A stretch of 64,000 bases of DNA from Pegoplata infirma (GCA_963921195.1 OY992536.1:93167007-93231006); one strand, 5' to 3'. Shown: positions 36,767-49,400, numbered from the stretch's first letter. The notes: generated by a model from the sequence alone, not told the origin. Numbers and translations are program-made.

Positions 36767-36813
36767 GTAGGTTGTTATATTAAAATCGAGTAAAATCATA
36801 TGATAATTTAAAC

Positions 36814-37335
36814 TAGTGCCCCCCATTTCCCGGTTCTTGGTATTCCCGGGAATACCGGTATTCCCGGTTCTGGTACCGGTTTCCCGGTTCTAGATATATT
36901 CCCGGGAATACCGGTATTCCCGGTTCTGATTCTGGTACCGGTTCTCAAAAAACAAAAAAATTCTATACCATAAAATATTTAAATTACACTATTTAATCAG
37001 TATTTCAAAAGTATTAGGTTGTGTTTGTAAAATTATTTTAAAATAATGTAACTATTTTTTCTTAAATTCAAAAAATAAAATGGAAATGGTGTTTTTCACA
37101 TGTTTTGTATTTTTTTTATTGTGAAAGCAAAGAAAAAATTTTAATTGTACAAAATTTTACAAAATATGCATACCGGTATTCCCGGAAATACCGTCAGAAC
37201 CGGAACCGGGAATACCGGTATTCCCGGGAATACCGGGAATGATTCAAGAACCGGGAAACCGGTACCATTTCCCGGTAATACCGAGAACCGGGAACACCGG
37301 TATTCCCGGTACTACGGTACTGACCGTAGGCACTA
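36814..37335. mobile_element. 522-bp hAT-type element with CCGGTATTCCCGG arrays
   Basis: Ends TAGTGCC / GGCACTA are flanked by a perfect 8-bp direct repeat ATTTAAAC (36806-36813 and 37336-37343), the hAT signature. Both arms are built of TTCCCGGGAATACCGGTA units arranged head to head, so the element is a large palindrome with an A/T centre. It starts only 47 bp after exon 2. The 63-codon open stretch at 37145-37336 is repeat translation. Confidence 0.85.
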
Positions 37336-37459
37336 ATTTAAACTAACCGAGAGCTGGTAACAATGACCTGTGTCTCGTTGTAGCAAAACAGACCCAGGCA
37401 TCTGGTGAGAATCGAACCCACGAACCCCAGACTCATAGGCTAGCATGTTACCAAGTAAA
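37336..37459 (-). repeat. tRNA-derived SINE, main part
   Basis: Read on the minus strand, GGTAACATGCTAGCC...GAGTCTGGGGTTCGTGG and GGTTCGATTCTCACC form a tRNA-like block with a good B box, followed by the CTACAACGAGAC and CATTGTTACCAGCTCTCGG tail. It is interrupted at 37459 by the element 37460-38020 and continues at 38021 (AACACTTTTTATTGACTAGA). A second copy is at about 38150-38250. Confidence 0.65.
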
Positions 37460-38020
37460 CACTCAAAAAATTATGTTAGTAAAATCAACTGAAAATGTCA
37501 GTTAAAATAACTACTTTGTAAGTTGTTTTGGGGTCAACTACTTTTTCAGTTAAATCAACTAACAATGTTAGTTATTTTAACTGACAAAAAACAACTGACT
37601 TATGTAGTAAAAACTACTTACATTTGTAGTCAAAACAACTAAAATGTAGTAAAATAAAAAATCTACAAATATTTTTTTTTGTCAAAAAATTTTTCAGAAA
37701 AAAAGAAGACCAAATTTTTTCAAAGTTTTTTTTTTTTTTTTAAAGTTGTGAAAAATAAAAAAACGAAAAATTTATTTCTTGGAAAAAAACTTTGAAAATT
37801 TTTCAGAGATAAAAAAAATTAAATTAACTACTTTAAATAACTGTTACTACATCACAGTACTTTTTTGTTAGTTATTCAAAAAAACTAATTAAAATAACTA
37901 ACAGAAATAGTTGTTTGACATTTTTCATACAAAAACAACTGACTTTTTAGTTGAAAATAACTAACTACTGTAAAATATACAAACAACTAACATGTAGTAA
38001 CTTACATAATTTTCTGAGTG
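37460..38020. mobile_element. 561-bp CACTCA-ended element inside a SINE
   Basis: Ends CACTCAAAAAATTATGT and its inverse ACATAATTTTCTGAGTG flank A/T-rich sequence full of GTTAGTTA/ACTAAC and GTAGTAAAA motifs. The SINE copy near 38150-38250 shows the uninterrupted target, so the insertion is clear even though the duplicated target is only about two bases (AA). Confidence 0.75.
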
Positions 38021-38149
38021 AACACTTTTTATTGACTAGAAAAATTAAAATTTGAATAAAATCGGTTTTTTGTACAAAAAAAAATTGTGTTACAATTTTT
38101 TTTTATTGCAAAAATTTTTTTGAGTGACAAAAACCTTTTATAAAACAAT

Positions 38150-38250
38150 TTTATGAGTTATGACTTACTGACCCACGACCCACAGACTTATAGGCTAACA
38201 TGTTACCAACTATACACTTTTTAATGACTAGAACAATTAAATTTTGAGTA
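38150..38250 (-). repeat. tRNA-derived SINE, second copy
   Basis: GACCCACGACCCACAGACTTATAGGCTAACATGTTACCAAC then TATACACTTTTTAATGACTAGAACAATTAAA matches 37420-37459 joined to 38021-38060. Confidence 0.6.
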
Positions 38251-38257
38251 AAAACAA

Positions 38258-40074
38258 AGGTTCGCAATCGAAACGAATAACGGTATCGATATCGGTATTG
38301 GTATCGTTTTTTTATTTATTTCGGTATCGGTATCGGTTACGGTATTTGAGTTGAATCGGTTACGGTATTACCGATACCGAAACGTTGATACCGGTACGTA
38401 CCGGTATTATCAAAAAAAAAGCTAAAAATATAAAAAACGCATAAAAACTAAAAAAAATATTTTTTTTCAGTGTTGGCTACCGTTACCCTTTCAATACCGT
38501 TACCGATTAAAAACCCTTTAATATTGACTACCGTTACCGTTACCAATACCGAAATAAAATATTTTAAATACCGTTACCGATTAAAAACCATTACTTTTAT
38601 TCGCATTTTTACCGGTATTATATCGGTTTTGTTTCGGTTGTCTTAATATTACTTTTTTTTAGTTTTTTTGCAGATAAAAATTAAATTAAAATATTTTTAA
38701 TGCACGTAAAAAAAAAATGTTTTGTTCATTGTAAATAGGATTGTCATTTGGGCAAAAACAATGAAAAAATCTGTCCAACCAACATTTCGCAATTTACTAA
38801 ATTATGTGGATATCGGTCCAACCAATGATCAAATTCGACATTTACCTAAAAACTTCTGAAATGAAAAGTGAGTGCCACGTAATGAAAGCATTTTCAGTGG
38901 GAATATAAAAGAAGAGACAAACCTGAATCGCTCAAGTGTTGCTGGCGTTGAGAGTCATACAGTCTGAAGAAAAACTATGTCGAAAAATCAGTAACACAAC
39001 TTTCAGTTTGAATAAGAAAACTTTTACCAGGTTTTTCAACTATAATAATTACTTTTAACTTAATTCTCTGTTTAAGTTTAAAAAATAACAGACATTTTTC
39101 CGGGTTTTTACTGACTGTTTGCTGATTTTAAAAAATATTTTTGTTAAAATTTTAGCAGATTATTTAGTAATTTTACAAAAAATTTTGTTGGCATTTTTTT
39201 TAATTTTTGTCTAATTTAAACCATTAAGGGCGGATTACTTAATGAAAAGTTAGCTGCTAACTGCCGATTTAACGGAGCCTTATGTCAAAATTTGTATGAC
39301 AAAGTTAAATTTAACGGAGAGTTATTTTATAACGGAGCATTGAGTAATCCAGCCTAAAACTAAAAATTAATCTAATGTGATAAAATCAGCTGACTATTTT
39401 AATTTTACAGTAATTGTCCTGCTTGTAAGAACATTTTCTTGAAGAAAAATAAAATTTTTTTAAAAGTTTATTGAAATGAAAAACTTCGCTTTTTTATAAC
39501 AGTTTTTACAAAAATAAGTATTTGTTACTTTAATAAAATATAATTTCGATGTTCAGGCTGTTTATTTGAAATCAGAAGATTTTTCAACTTTAATCTGCAG
39601 ATTTATCTGTGGTCTTGACCTTTTTTTTTATCCAGACAGAAATTTAGCAAACCGCGTCAGCTAAAACCAGCAGATTTCTTAAATGGCTCAAAATACTCAA
39701 AATACGTAAAAAATCAATCATTTATTTGTTGAATTACAATATTGCGTAAATATTTTAATTAAATTCTGTGTTAATTAATAGTATTAAGTACTTTTATATA
39801 ATAATATGTTGAAAATGCACAACATTTTTCAGTTTTTTTTTAATTTTATTAAATAAATTTTGGATTTTTTACGTGTTTTTAACAAATTTGTGACTTTTAA
39901 CATGTTAGGACAATTTAATTCATAATACCGGTACGTACCGGTATCGTTGTTTCGGTAACGGTTAACAGTTACCTAAATAATCGAAAATACCGTTACCTTT
40001 ACCGTTACCGATATAAAAAATATGTAATACCAATACCGTTACCGATACCGTTATTCGTTTCGGTTGCCAACCCT
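38258..40074. mobile_element. 1.8-kb element with GATACCGTTACCG-rich inverted ends
   Basis: The left end AGGTTCGCAATCGAAACGAA and right end TTCGTTTCGGTTGCCAACCCT are inverted, and both run into GGTATCGGTAACGG arrays. Another ACCGTTACC block lies at 38470-38620, and ACGTACCGGTA palindromes occur on both sides (38395 and 39935). No coding frame. Ends of CAGGGTTG type suggest hAT, but no target duplication was found. Confidence 0.55.
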
Positions 40075-41190
40075 GTTTTTTTTTTTTTTCAATTTTAATA
40101 CTAAAGACGTATTTATTTTTAGCATTTTTGATAAAATGCTCTTAAAATGTAATTTTTTAATTCCCTTGATCAAAGTGCAGGACTTTGAAGTTATTCTACT
40201 TACATAAAAATGTTTCATTTGTTTAACAGTAGAGAACACCTTTTTTAAAAAAATATTTATGTATGAAAATGGTGGAATTTCGGGTAATTATGGTTACGAA
40301 TGTTAAGTCTCATCTTGCAATTAAAAAAATATCCCCACTTGACCACCGCAATTTATATGTCCATGAAATGCAATGCAAATCAGTACAGAAATTATTTCAA
40401 GCTAAAACGAAAATTTACCATTTTTTTGATTTTCAGCATTTAATTTTTTTGATTATTTTCAATTTTTTTTAGATTTAATTTATTAACAAATTTTACTAAT
40501 TTGAAAAAAATAAATTATCAAATAAATCCAAACATTTAAATTGCATTAAAAGTTGAAATGCAAGCTTTTCTGGGATAACGGCGCATTGAAATTTTTTTTT
40601 GACAAGATTTTTGAGATCAGCGGTTGCTAATTACCCTAAAAAAGTACCTTTTTCAAATAAATAAAAATAAAATTGAATCTTGGTCCAAAATGGGTTAAGA
40701 AAAGTAAAAAAAATATGTAAAAATAAGTAGAATAGTAGTTAAATTCGACTTAGCCGAATCCATGAATACCCTCCACAGTGCCCTTTTAAAGTGATAGTTT
40801 TCTAACGTGAAAAAATTAACAATTTTGATTAGAAATATTTTATTTTGGGTAAAAAAAACTTTTTTATAGCTATTTTTGAAAAAAATACAAAATTTTTTTG
40901 AGTGTAACATTTTTTTCGAGTGTAAGTTTTTTTGTTTAATTGTAAAAATATTTGTGAGTGACAAAAAAAAAAAAAAATATTTTTCTGACTCTTCAATGTT
41001 TTTAAAGCTGTTTTAACCAGACAAAGGAAAAGTGTAACACTTAAAACTCTTCAATGAAAAAAAAACCAAAAGTATTTTTTTCAAAAAAAATTAATTCGAT
41101 TCTTAAATAAATTTCCTACAATTTTAAAATAAAACTCGGTACCGAGTTTTAAAAAAAAAAACAATTTGAAATTTACGGTTTTGCTAATAA
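40075..41190. other. Intron 2 spacer with a DINE-like tail
   Basis: 40738-40800 (minus) is the DINE-like 3' end (CACTGTGGAGGGTATTCATGG, TTCGGCTAAGTCGAATTTAAC). The remainder is A/T-rich with AGTGTAA...TTTTTTTGAGTGA repeats. Open stretches of 62-89 codons here are low complexity. Confidence 0.45.
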
Positions 41191-42360
41191 CACTGCGTGA
41201 CAAAAGTGACCACTATTTTGGAAAACAAGAGGTACGACCATCATTTCTATATATTTCGGACATGCTGAATCGAATGGCGTACTCCGTTTTTCGATGTATG
41301 GTACAGTTTTCGTGCAAAATGTCGTTAAAGATTTTCTGATTTCGAGCCAGTTTTTCAACAAAAAAATTTGCAAAGTTAATGATTTTTAAATTGTATGGCA
41401 TTAAAAATAAAGATATGACTTGTAGCAATATTTCTTATGCCAATTTGGTTTAAAGCTTTTCATCTTAAGCCCTTAAATTCGCGAATTTATTAATTTTTTG
41501 AGGTTTTCGCGAAATTGACCGCCAAGTTGGTCTTTGATTAAAAACTTGCTTTTAGTGAATCAAAAAGGCATCCCTAACAATACGAATAGTGGACAAAAAA
41601 CAGCTATGTTATATGGACCATCATGATGAAAATCGCGAAAAACCGTTTTTTTGTATATGCCAGCATCACTTTACGAGATGATTTAAGACTTCATCTCTTA
41701 GTATATAATGTGGGATTCTTAAACAATTAACTGACAAAAACTATTATTTCAGTGTTAACCCTACAATAATTATAGTTTTTGTTAAGATAACTTTTGCAAA
41801 TGAAAACTTTTTTGGCCACATTTTTGGTCAGTTAATTGTTTAAGAATCCCACATTATATACTAAAAGATGGAGTCTTAACTCATCTCGTAAAGTGATGCT
41901 GGCATATACAAAAAAACGGTTTTTCGCGATTTTCATCATGATGGTCCATATAACATAGCTGTTTTTTGTCCACTATTCGTTTTGTTACGGATGCCTTTTT
42001 GATTCACTAAAAGCAAGTTTTTTATCAAAGACCAATTTGGATGTTAATTTCGCGAAAACCCTAAGAAATGAAGAAATTCGCGAATTTAAGGGCTTAAGAT
42101 AACAAGCTTTGAACCAAATTTGCATAAGAAATATTGCTACGAGTCATATCTTTGTTTTCCATGCCATAAAATTTATAAATCATTAACTTTGCAATTTTTT
42201 TTGTTAAAAAACTGGCTCGAAATCAGCAAATCTTTAACGACATTTTGCAAGAAAACTGTACCATACATCGAAAAACGGAGTACGCCATTCGAATAAGCAT
42301 GTCCGAAATATATATAAATGATGGTCGTAACTCTTGTTTATTTTTTAGTGTTCCGCAGTG
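41191..42360. mobile_element. 1.17-kb foldback palindrome
   Basis: Two ~540-bp arms (about 41191-41745 and 41820-42360) are inverted copies with roughly 90% identity by eye, separated by ~75 bp containing AGTGTTAACCCTACAATAATTATAG. Ends are CACTGCG / CGCAGTG with TAA on both sides (41188-41190 and 42361-42363). Open stretches of ~70 codons in the left arm (41173-41428) have no recognisable domain. The flanking TAA would fit a 3-bp TWA duplication (PIF/Harbinger type), by inference. Confidence 0.8.
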
Positions 42361-43332
42361 TAATTTTTGAATCACGAAGTCCTATAAATATCAAAAAAAA
42401 TCCTTGGGCACCCACATCGCGGATAAATAAAAATCTCCAAAAAACTAAAATATACTAAGGGGTTCAGAAAGTTTCTATTGAGAGTCTAACTGACACCAAA
42501 AAATTTCGTGAAAATCAATAATTTTCTTCTACTTCCGCATAGCGGTTGACGTATGATTTTTTTTTGGAAATTTTTACTTAATCCACGATGTGGGTGCTCA
42601 AAGATTTGTTTGATTTTTATGAGACTTCGGGTAGGCATTTGGAGTACGATTTTTCATTTAAAAAAACCAAATAAATTAAAAATTTTCTATTAATTTTTTT
42701 TTTTTTTTTGTAAAAAAATGGGTTTTTAAGAAAAACCGTTTCAATACCGGTACATACCGGTACCGAAGGAAAAGGTTTTTGGATACCGGTATCCGATACC
42801 AAAACTGAGTTTCGGTATTGGTATTGGTACCGGTATTCAATTTAAAGGGTTTTGAAACGGATAACGGTATTGAAAAGGTATCGATTGCCAACATTGGTAA
42901 AAACCGTTTTTTGTTAAAAAAATGAGTTAAAACTTTTTTTATTGTAAAATTTTTTTTAAGTGAGAAAAACCCTTTTACAATATTTTTTTGACTTACTAAT
43001 GTCTTTAAAATCGTGTTTGCAACACTTGTTTGCAACGTCTGGACCGATTTCACTAAAATTCAATACCAAACTGACGCGAAAATTTAGAAATATATATGAC
43101 AAGCTTTAGTAGCCTCAGAGTCGTCTTTCGAAAGTTTGCGTGATTTCAACAGACAGACATCGCTGTATCGTTTTAAAATTGATCAAGGATCATGAATACA
43201 AAAATTTTTAACCTTGTGCAACTGGCACCACCCCGAAGAAAATACAAAGCGTCCTCGACCTTTTTTAATTTTTTCATAATTTTATGGAGCATATTTTTCA
43301 CCCTAACTTGTTTTCATTTACTCTCTTTTTAG
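42361..43332. other. Intron 2 tail with ACCGGTA repeats
   Basis: 42735-42900 is another ACATACCGGTACCG / GGTATTGGTATTGG block related to 38258-40074. The 61- and 125-codon minus-strand open stretches cover it and are Lys/Phe/Thr low complexity. A CGACCTTTTTTAATTTT pyrimidine-rich tract precedes exon 3. Confidence 0.45.
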
Positions 43333-43499
43333 ACGCTTGAGGGCTGGAAAAACAGCTGTTGGTGTACAAACTGATATTGTACCGACCAAGCTAATGAAAG
43401 AAGTCAGTTTAGGAGCTCAAACAGATTTAATATTATTTAAGGAAGTGGGCATGTTAACAGATGGATCCTATGCTAAACGGAGAGATGGTTCTGAAGAAT
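43333..43499 (+). CDS. Unrecognised 423-residue protein, exon 3 of 4
   Basis: The acceptor TTTTTAG at 43332 follows a 6.6-kb intron. Residues 97-152 begin RRLRAGKTAVGVQTD and continue through EVSLGAQTD to GMLTDGSYAKRR. The donor at 43500 (GAAT|GTAAGTAA) is a near-perfect consensus and leaves one base (T) of Tyr153. The two QTD motifs lie 17 residues apart in a similar hydrophobic context. Confidence 0.8.
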
Positions 43500-44479
43500 G
43501 TAAGTAAACATAAAAATCAAACAACTTACACACAAAAAAATCTCTGTAATATTGCCTAAAATTTATGTATAATACCCTTAATTTTTGTAGGAAATTTTCT
43601 ATACCCTAACTAAAATTTGGTAATAAATTTTCCTAAAAATAGTTCATAAAATTTTTCAGAACTAAGTAAAATTTAGCTAATAGGTACGAAATTATTATTA
43701 TTTTTAACGGCCTATTCACAGGTATTTAGGTGTGGATTGGGTATATGACATATTTCTTAAAACTACACTGAAAAAAAAGATATGACTTAAATTTATTTAT
43801 TTATTATAAGGAAACAAATTCTTACTGCCAAAGAAATTTTTCTCAAATCTAAGAAACATAACTTAATTTTTAAGATATATTTCTTAAAAATGTGTGCACA
43901 CACAATTTAGTTCAAGTTTAGTTAAAATTTACTAAAAATAACTTCATCATATTTCTCTTCTTAGAATTGAGGAAGTGTACTTTTAAGAATTTAGTAAATA
44001 GCTTTACGTCCGTATTCATAACAAAAAACTGGTGGCTATCATCGAGCTGCAAACTTTTTCAAACACAATTTTCTGAAAGAGAAAGTTTGGCCGTTGATGT
44101 TAGGCACTTTTATCTTCATTATAATGATATAACGAGTGACTTTTATCCATGCGCGTGTACAATTGGGGGAGGAAAGGGAAAATTTCCCCCCCAGACAAAA
44201 TTGCAAAAAGAAAAAAAAAAAGGAAATTTTCAAAAAAATATTCTGAAAGAAAAAAATCTCGAAATCCGAAAATTTTTCATAGAAAAAAATCTGAAAATTT
44301 TTATAGGGAAAATTTTTTTAGTTTAAATTTTATATTTATAATAAAATAAATAAAAAAATTGTCTCAGAATCTTAAATTTTGTTATAAGAAGTGGCCCGAA
44401 ACTTTAAATTAGATGAAAAATATGACTCATGCGTTAATAGTACTTATAAACTTTTTTATGAATTTGGGAATCCGTAAAA
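43500..44479. other. Intron 3 start, AT-rich repeat remnants
   Basis: A/T-rich sequence with CCTAAAATTTATG / AACTAAAATTTGG motifs similar in kind to the 55159-56146 element. The 119-codon open stretch at 43967-44326 (+) is Lys-rich at its 3' half and shows no domain; it is not accepted as a gene. Confidence 0.4.
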
Positions 44480-44652
44480 GAAAATGTTTGAGGATTGAAA
44501 AATTTTTCTGTGTGAAAAATCTGAGACTTTTTCTTTAGAAAAATGTTCTGGAAATAAGTCTCTGAATCGATGACTTTTTCTATAGGAAAAAGGTCTTGAA
44601 ATCTGAGACGTTTTCTTTATAAAAAAGTACCAGAATCTTAGAATTTTTTATA
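44480..44652. repeat. 35-bp satellite, diverged array, left part
   Basis: Monomers of the type TTTTTCTATAGGAAAAAGG plus TCTGAGAATCTGAGAC. The array resumes at 59192 after the CCCGGC element and its contents, so it was split by that insertion. Confidence 0.7.
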
Positions 44653-44922
44653 TACCCGGCTAAAAATAAATGTGTATGTTCATATATGCTTATATATAGA
44701 TCTTTATACGATCATATATGAAATATATGGAAACATATATGTGACCATATATGCAAGAAACGATCCCATATATGTGGCCGTATATAAAATATGTGCCATA
44801 TATGATATCATATATGGAAACATATATGTTATCATAAAATGTTAAATTTTAGTGCATGTGTGTAAAAATATCAACCGGAATTACAAAATAAAAGTTTTGT
44901 ACGATTGAAATTATATTTTAAT

Positions 44923-45067
44923 GGTATTCATCTAACCGTATAAACACCTCGTATAATATGTAAGTCTGATAAATTTATACAATTTATGTCAAACTCCATT
45001 TATAAAAAATAAGTTTGGTAAGTTTATACGGTATACTTGGTGTATACGAGTTTAAATGAATACGGCC
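44923..45067. mobile_element. 145-bp MITE present only in CCCGGC copy 1
   Basis: Its ends GTATTCATCTAAC...GTATAAACACC and GGTGTATACGAGTTTAAATG are inverted. Copy 2 lacks it entirely (around 60478). Flanks TTTAAT (44917-44922) and TTTATT (45068-45073) look like a 6-bp target duplication with one change. Confidence 0.75.
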
Positions 45068-45384
45068 TTTATTACCATATTTATATCTTAATACCGATTC
45101 GTATCAATAATTTAAAAAATATTGTTGCCTAGTTGCAAAATATTCTGATTAAAAAAGTTACTTTTACATAAAGAAAATGGAAAAGGTAAGTTTTTATTAG
45201 AATTTTAAATGAATTTAGAATTTTAAAATCATATGTATTATTTTTTTCCAGTTCATCGTCATAACAAGTATAAGCGTGGACATTTTATTCCAAAACAAGA
45301 TCATATTAAAAATGAGTAAATGAACATATGTCGCAAATACAATAATATGGAGTGCTTTGATGTTGAAGAAAATTAAACTACGCA

Positions 45385-45850
45385 GCTTCGTTAATCTCGT
45401 GAAACTTCGTGGAGAGGGCATATGCACCACCATTATGTTTTCACTGCGATTGCAATACAGCAAACTATTTTGAAATCCCTTAATGTCGCCATAACAAATT
45501 GGAAATGATAGATCGTATAAGCAGTTTTGAGGCCGAGTAACGTTAAGCTCACTCAACTTGGAGAAGAGGACATATGCACCACCAGAAATGTTATCACTAC
45601 GATTCCAACACTATAAATTATTTCGAAATCCCTTACTGTAGCAAATTGGAAAAGGAAAGAACGTATGTATAAGAAGTTTGAAGGCCGAGTTACTAGAAAA
45701 TTCAACTATGCGGAGGTACGTTAAGCTCGCTTAACTTGGAGCAGAGGGCATATGCACGACCATAACGTTATCACTACGGTTCCAACACTACAAACTATTT
45801 TGAAATCGCTTACTATCGCCATAGCAAATCGAAATGAAAAGAACGATCAG
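45385..45850. repeat. Three-unit internal tandem repeat of the CCCGGC element
   Basis: Units carry the landmarks GGCATATGCACCACCAT, TATTTTGAAATCCCTTA and CGTTAAGCTC. They start near 45418, 45569 and 45748. The equivalent is at about 60750-61235 in copy 2. The conserved minus-strand open stretch (113 codons at 45215-45556; 140 codons at 60512-60934) runs through the first unit; no domain was recognised. Confidence 0.65.
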
Positions 45851-46259
45851 TTTTTAGGTTGAGTAACGATTTAGGAAGGACAACGTTTTTATACAATTAC
45901 AAGAAAGCTGTCTATAAGCGAAAGTGACAATCTGGCACATTGTCACCATGATGTAAGTAGAAATAGTTTTTATCCCATTCCTTCAAATATCCTTACAAAC
46001 ATAATGTAAGTAGAAATAGTTTTTATCCCTATCCTACAAATATTCTTACAAACATAACCCAGCAATATAAAATACATACTTCTGAATATATTGCTTTTAA
46101 TCAAAGTCTTAAGTAATTATTTGCTTGCTATGAATGCATTTAGTAGTAGCAAGTTATTTTTTGCTGGAATAAAAAAGAAATGTGTAATAATTTTTAATAT
46201 TTTTGCAGATGGATTTCTGAAAGACAATATATCTTTCCTTAAAAAGCATTCCATAGTCT

Positions 46260-46466
46260 TTTGGCTAATTATTATTAGTCAATATTAAAATTTATTATTA
46301 AAAAACAAAACTTAAAAACTAATCTTTACAAAAGGCGTGTTAACAATTCATGGAAAAACAATCAACTGAAACTTAAATTTAAATAAACAGAGTTGTAATA
46401 AATGTGAGTGTTAAAAGTACTTTAAAGAAAAATATACACGGTTGTATATGAGGGATGGTGCCACAG
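46260..46466 (-). repeat. 3' LTR
   Basis: 207 bp, no difference seen from 50554-50760. On the element's strand it starts CTGTGGCACC and ends TTAGCCAAA. A polypurine tract AGGGGCGGAGCC (46467-46478, minus strand) adjoins it directly. Confidence 0.92.
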
Positions 46467-46487
46467 GGCTCCGCCCCTAATGACGAG

Positions 46488-49400
46488 CTACAAGTAGCGA
46501 GCTGGAAAACGGACATGTCGCCCCGACCGAGTGGTGTTATTTATTGGTTGATCCATTTGTCGGTTCAAGTCGACTTGTAAATTTTCCTCTAATGGGTCGT
46601 CAGGTTGATCAGATGATGTCACTGGCATATCATGATGATCTGGAAAGTCATCAAAGTCTTCTAGACTATGGCGGTTTGTGTGTGCGATGTTGTCGTTAGG
46701 CAGAAATGCAGGCTTGAGACGATCGATAGATACATTTACAATACGATGACGCATTTTCAATTTAAAAAACTTTTCTTCCTTGTTGAGTACTTCAAAAGGC
46801 CCCTCATAGGGTGCCTCAAGGGGAGAACGAACATGATCAACTCGGACGAAAACATATCGACAATCTTTGAGACCAGGTTGTATGAAAATTTTGTTGTTGG
46901 CGTGATTAGAAGCAGATGTTGGTTTTAAAGATTGCATTTTATGACGAAGATCTTTGATAAATTCTGTGTTGCTGTGATGAATTTCTGTTTGTTTAAAAAA
47001 TTCACCTGGTATACGAAGTTGCGACCCGAATAGCATTTCGGCTGGGCTAGCATTCATATCCTCTTTTACGGTAGTACGCAGCCCGAGCAGAACGAAAGGC
47101 AATATGAAAGTCCAGTCGTTAGTTTCATGGCATTTTATGGCAGCTTTAAGCGTACGGTGCCACCTTTCCACCATGCCGTTTGCTTGTGGGTGGTACGCTG
47201 TTGTCTTTAAATGATGCACTCCAAGCATTTGCATTAGCTCTTTGAAAATTTGGGACTCAAATTGCCTACCTAAATCGCTCGTAATCCGTATCGGTACACC
47301 AAACAATGCTATCCAGCCGTTTATTAAAGCGAAGGCGATAGTCTCGGTCGTTATGTCCGGTATTGGAATTGCGACGGGCCACCTGGAAAAACGGTCGATG
47401 CATGTAAGGCAATAGCGTTGGCCACGAGATGGTGGAAGTGGGCCGATAATATCGATATGAACTTGATCAAAGCGGTAGTCCACGGGTCCAAAATTACCAA
47501 GAGGGGCTTTTGTGTGACGATTAATTTTACTTTTCTGACATACTACACACGTGCGAACGAAATTTGAAATGTCCTTGGACATCGATGGCCACACAAAACG
47601 CTTCGATACCAATGATTTTGTCGCCTTGTTTCCAGGGTGTGATAGACAATGTAATTTGCTGATAATTTGTTGTCGGTATCGTTCTGGCACAAAAGGACGC
47701 AACATGCCATGACTTACACCACAATAAAGTGAGCTTGTGGAACCTGGAATGGAGAGTTTTTTTAAAGATAATGAATGTTTGTTACCATCATTTAAAAGTG
47801 ACTGCAGTTCCGGGTCGTCTTCTTGTTCCGTTGCCAAATCATCAAAACATACAGCTTTATCGATTACGTTAATTCGAGAGAGTAAGTCGGCTACATTGTT
47901 GTTAACGCCTTCTAAGTAGCGTATATCTGTAGAAAATTGGCTTATGTAATCTAGTTGACGGATTCTTCGAGGTGATGTTTTGTCTTTATTTTGCAGAAAG
48001 GCGTAAGTAAGGGGCTTATGGTCTGTAAAAATTACAAACTCTCTTCCCTCTAGTAGATGTTGGAAATGTTGTATTCCCTGATAGATGGCAAGCAGCTCTC
48101 TGTCGTAGGTACTGTATTTTTGTTGAGTTGGAGTCAGCTTTTTTGAATAAAAACCCAATGGCTGGCTTTCAGTCCCAACAATTTGATGAACGACAGCTCC
48201 CACGGCTTCGTTTGACGCATCCGCTGTGATTGTTAATGGGGCGTCATTTACGTAGTGGTTCAACAAAGTTGCGTTTACTAGCTCATCTTTACACGATTGA
48301 AATGCGTTAAGTGCCACATCGGTCCAATTTATCGGTGTGGTATCGTTTTTCTTATTTCCCGAAATTAGCTTCTGTAGTTCCTTTTGACTACATACAGCAT
48401 GAGGGATAAAAGAACGATAAAAGTTTATCATTCCGAGAAACATTTTTAACTCGTTGGCTGTTTTGGGTGTCGCGAAGTCACTTACGGCTTGAACTTTCCG
48501 TTGCGTTGGTTTAAGTCCCTCTGAAGAAATCGTGTGTCCCAAAAAATCTACTTGAGATTGACCAAGTTGACATTTGGAAAAATTTACGGTCAAATTGTGT
48601 TGACGGAGTCGATCAAAAATTTTACGTAAATGCATCTCGTGCTCTGTTTCATCTTTAGAAACAATGAGGATGTCATCGATGTATATGAATACACAGTCGA
48701 AATCTCTAAAAATGTCGTTCATGTGCCGCTGGAACGTTTGGGCAGCATTCCGTAGGCCAAACGTCATTCGCTTAAATTCAAAAAGACCGAAGGGAGTCAC
48801 AATCGCGGTTTTAGGAATGTCGTCTGGTTCTATAGGTATCTGGTGGTATGCACGCTGTAAATCGATGACGGAGAATACGTTCTTACCATACAAAATTGAC
48901 CTTATGTCCTGTATAAATGGTATTGGGTAACGATCCGGGACTGTAATAGTGTTCAATGCACGGTAGTCCCCGCAGGGTCTCCAATCCCCATTCGATTTTC
49001 TGACCAGATGTAATGGACTTGACCAACAGCTATTCGAAGGCTGGCAGATGTCGTTTTCGATCATATATTGAAACTCTGCCTTTGCCGCTTGTAGTTTTGC
49101 CCCAGTCAATTTTCGTGGCCGTGCAAAAACGGGATTACCATTTGTTACTATATGGTGAGTAACATTTGTACGTACTGGGTTCTGCTTAGAATTGAATGTT
49201 GCCAAGTCTTTATATTCAGACAAAAGATAAGAAAATTTACCATTTACCTCGTATGACAAAATCGAAGAAATATCCGATTGAAGAGAGTCGCATTTAACTT
49301 CTAATAACGTTTTACGATCTACCAGTAGCTTGCGTTTAACATCCACTAGCAAATCGAATTTTTGCAGAAAATCAATACCAATTATTGGTGCCGTGACATC

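Noticed and set aside
42676..43053. 125-codon minus-strand open stretch
   Set aside because: It covers the ACCGGTA repeat block and A/T-rich flanks; low-complexity Lys/Phe/Thr composition.
43967..44326. 119-codon open stretch (+) in intron 3
   Set aside because: The Lys-rich 3' half derives from A-runs; it lies in an intron of a same-strand gene and shows no family.
45215..45556. Minus-strand open stretch conserved in both CCCGGC copies (also 60512-60934)
   Set aside because: Conservation is explained by the recent duplication of the element, and it runs through the internal tandem repeat. Its C-terminal part differs by frameshift between copies, so protein-level constraint is not shown.
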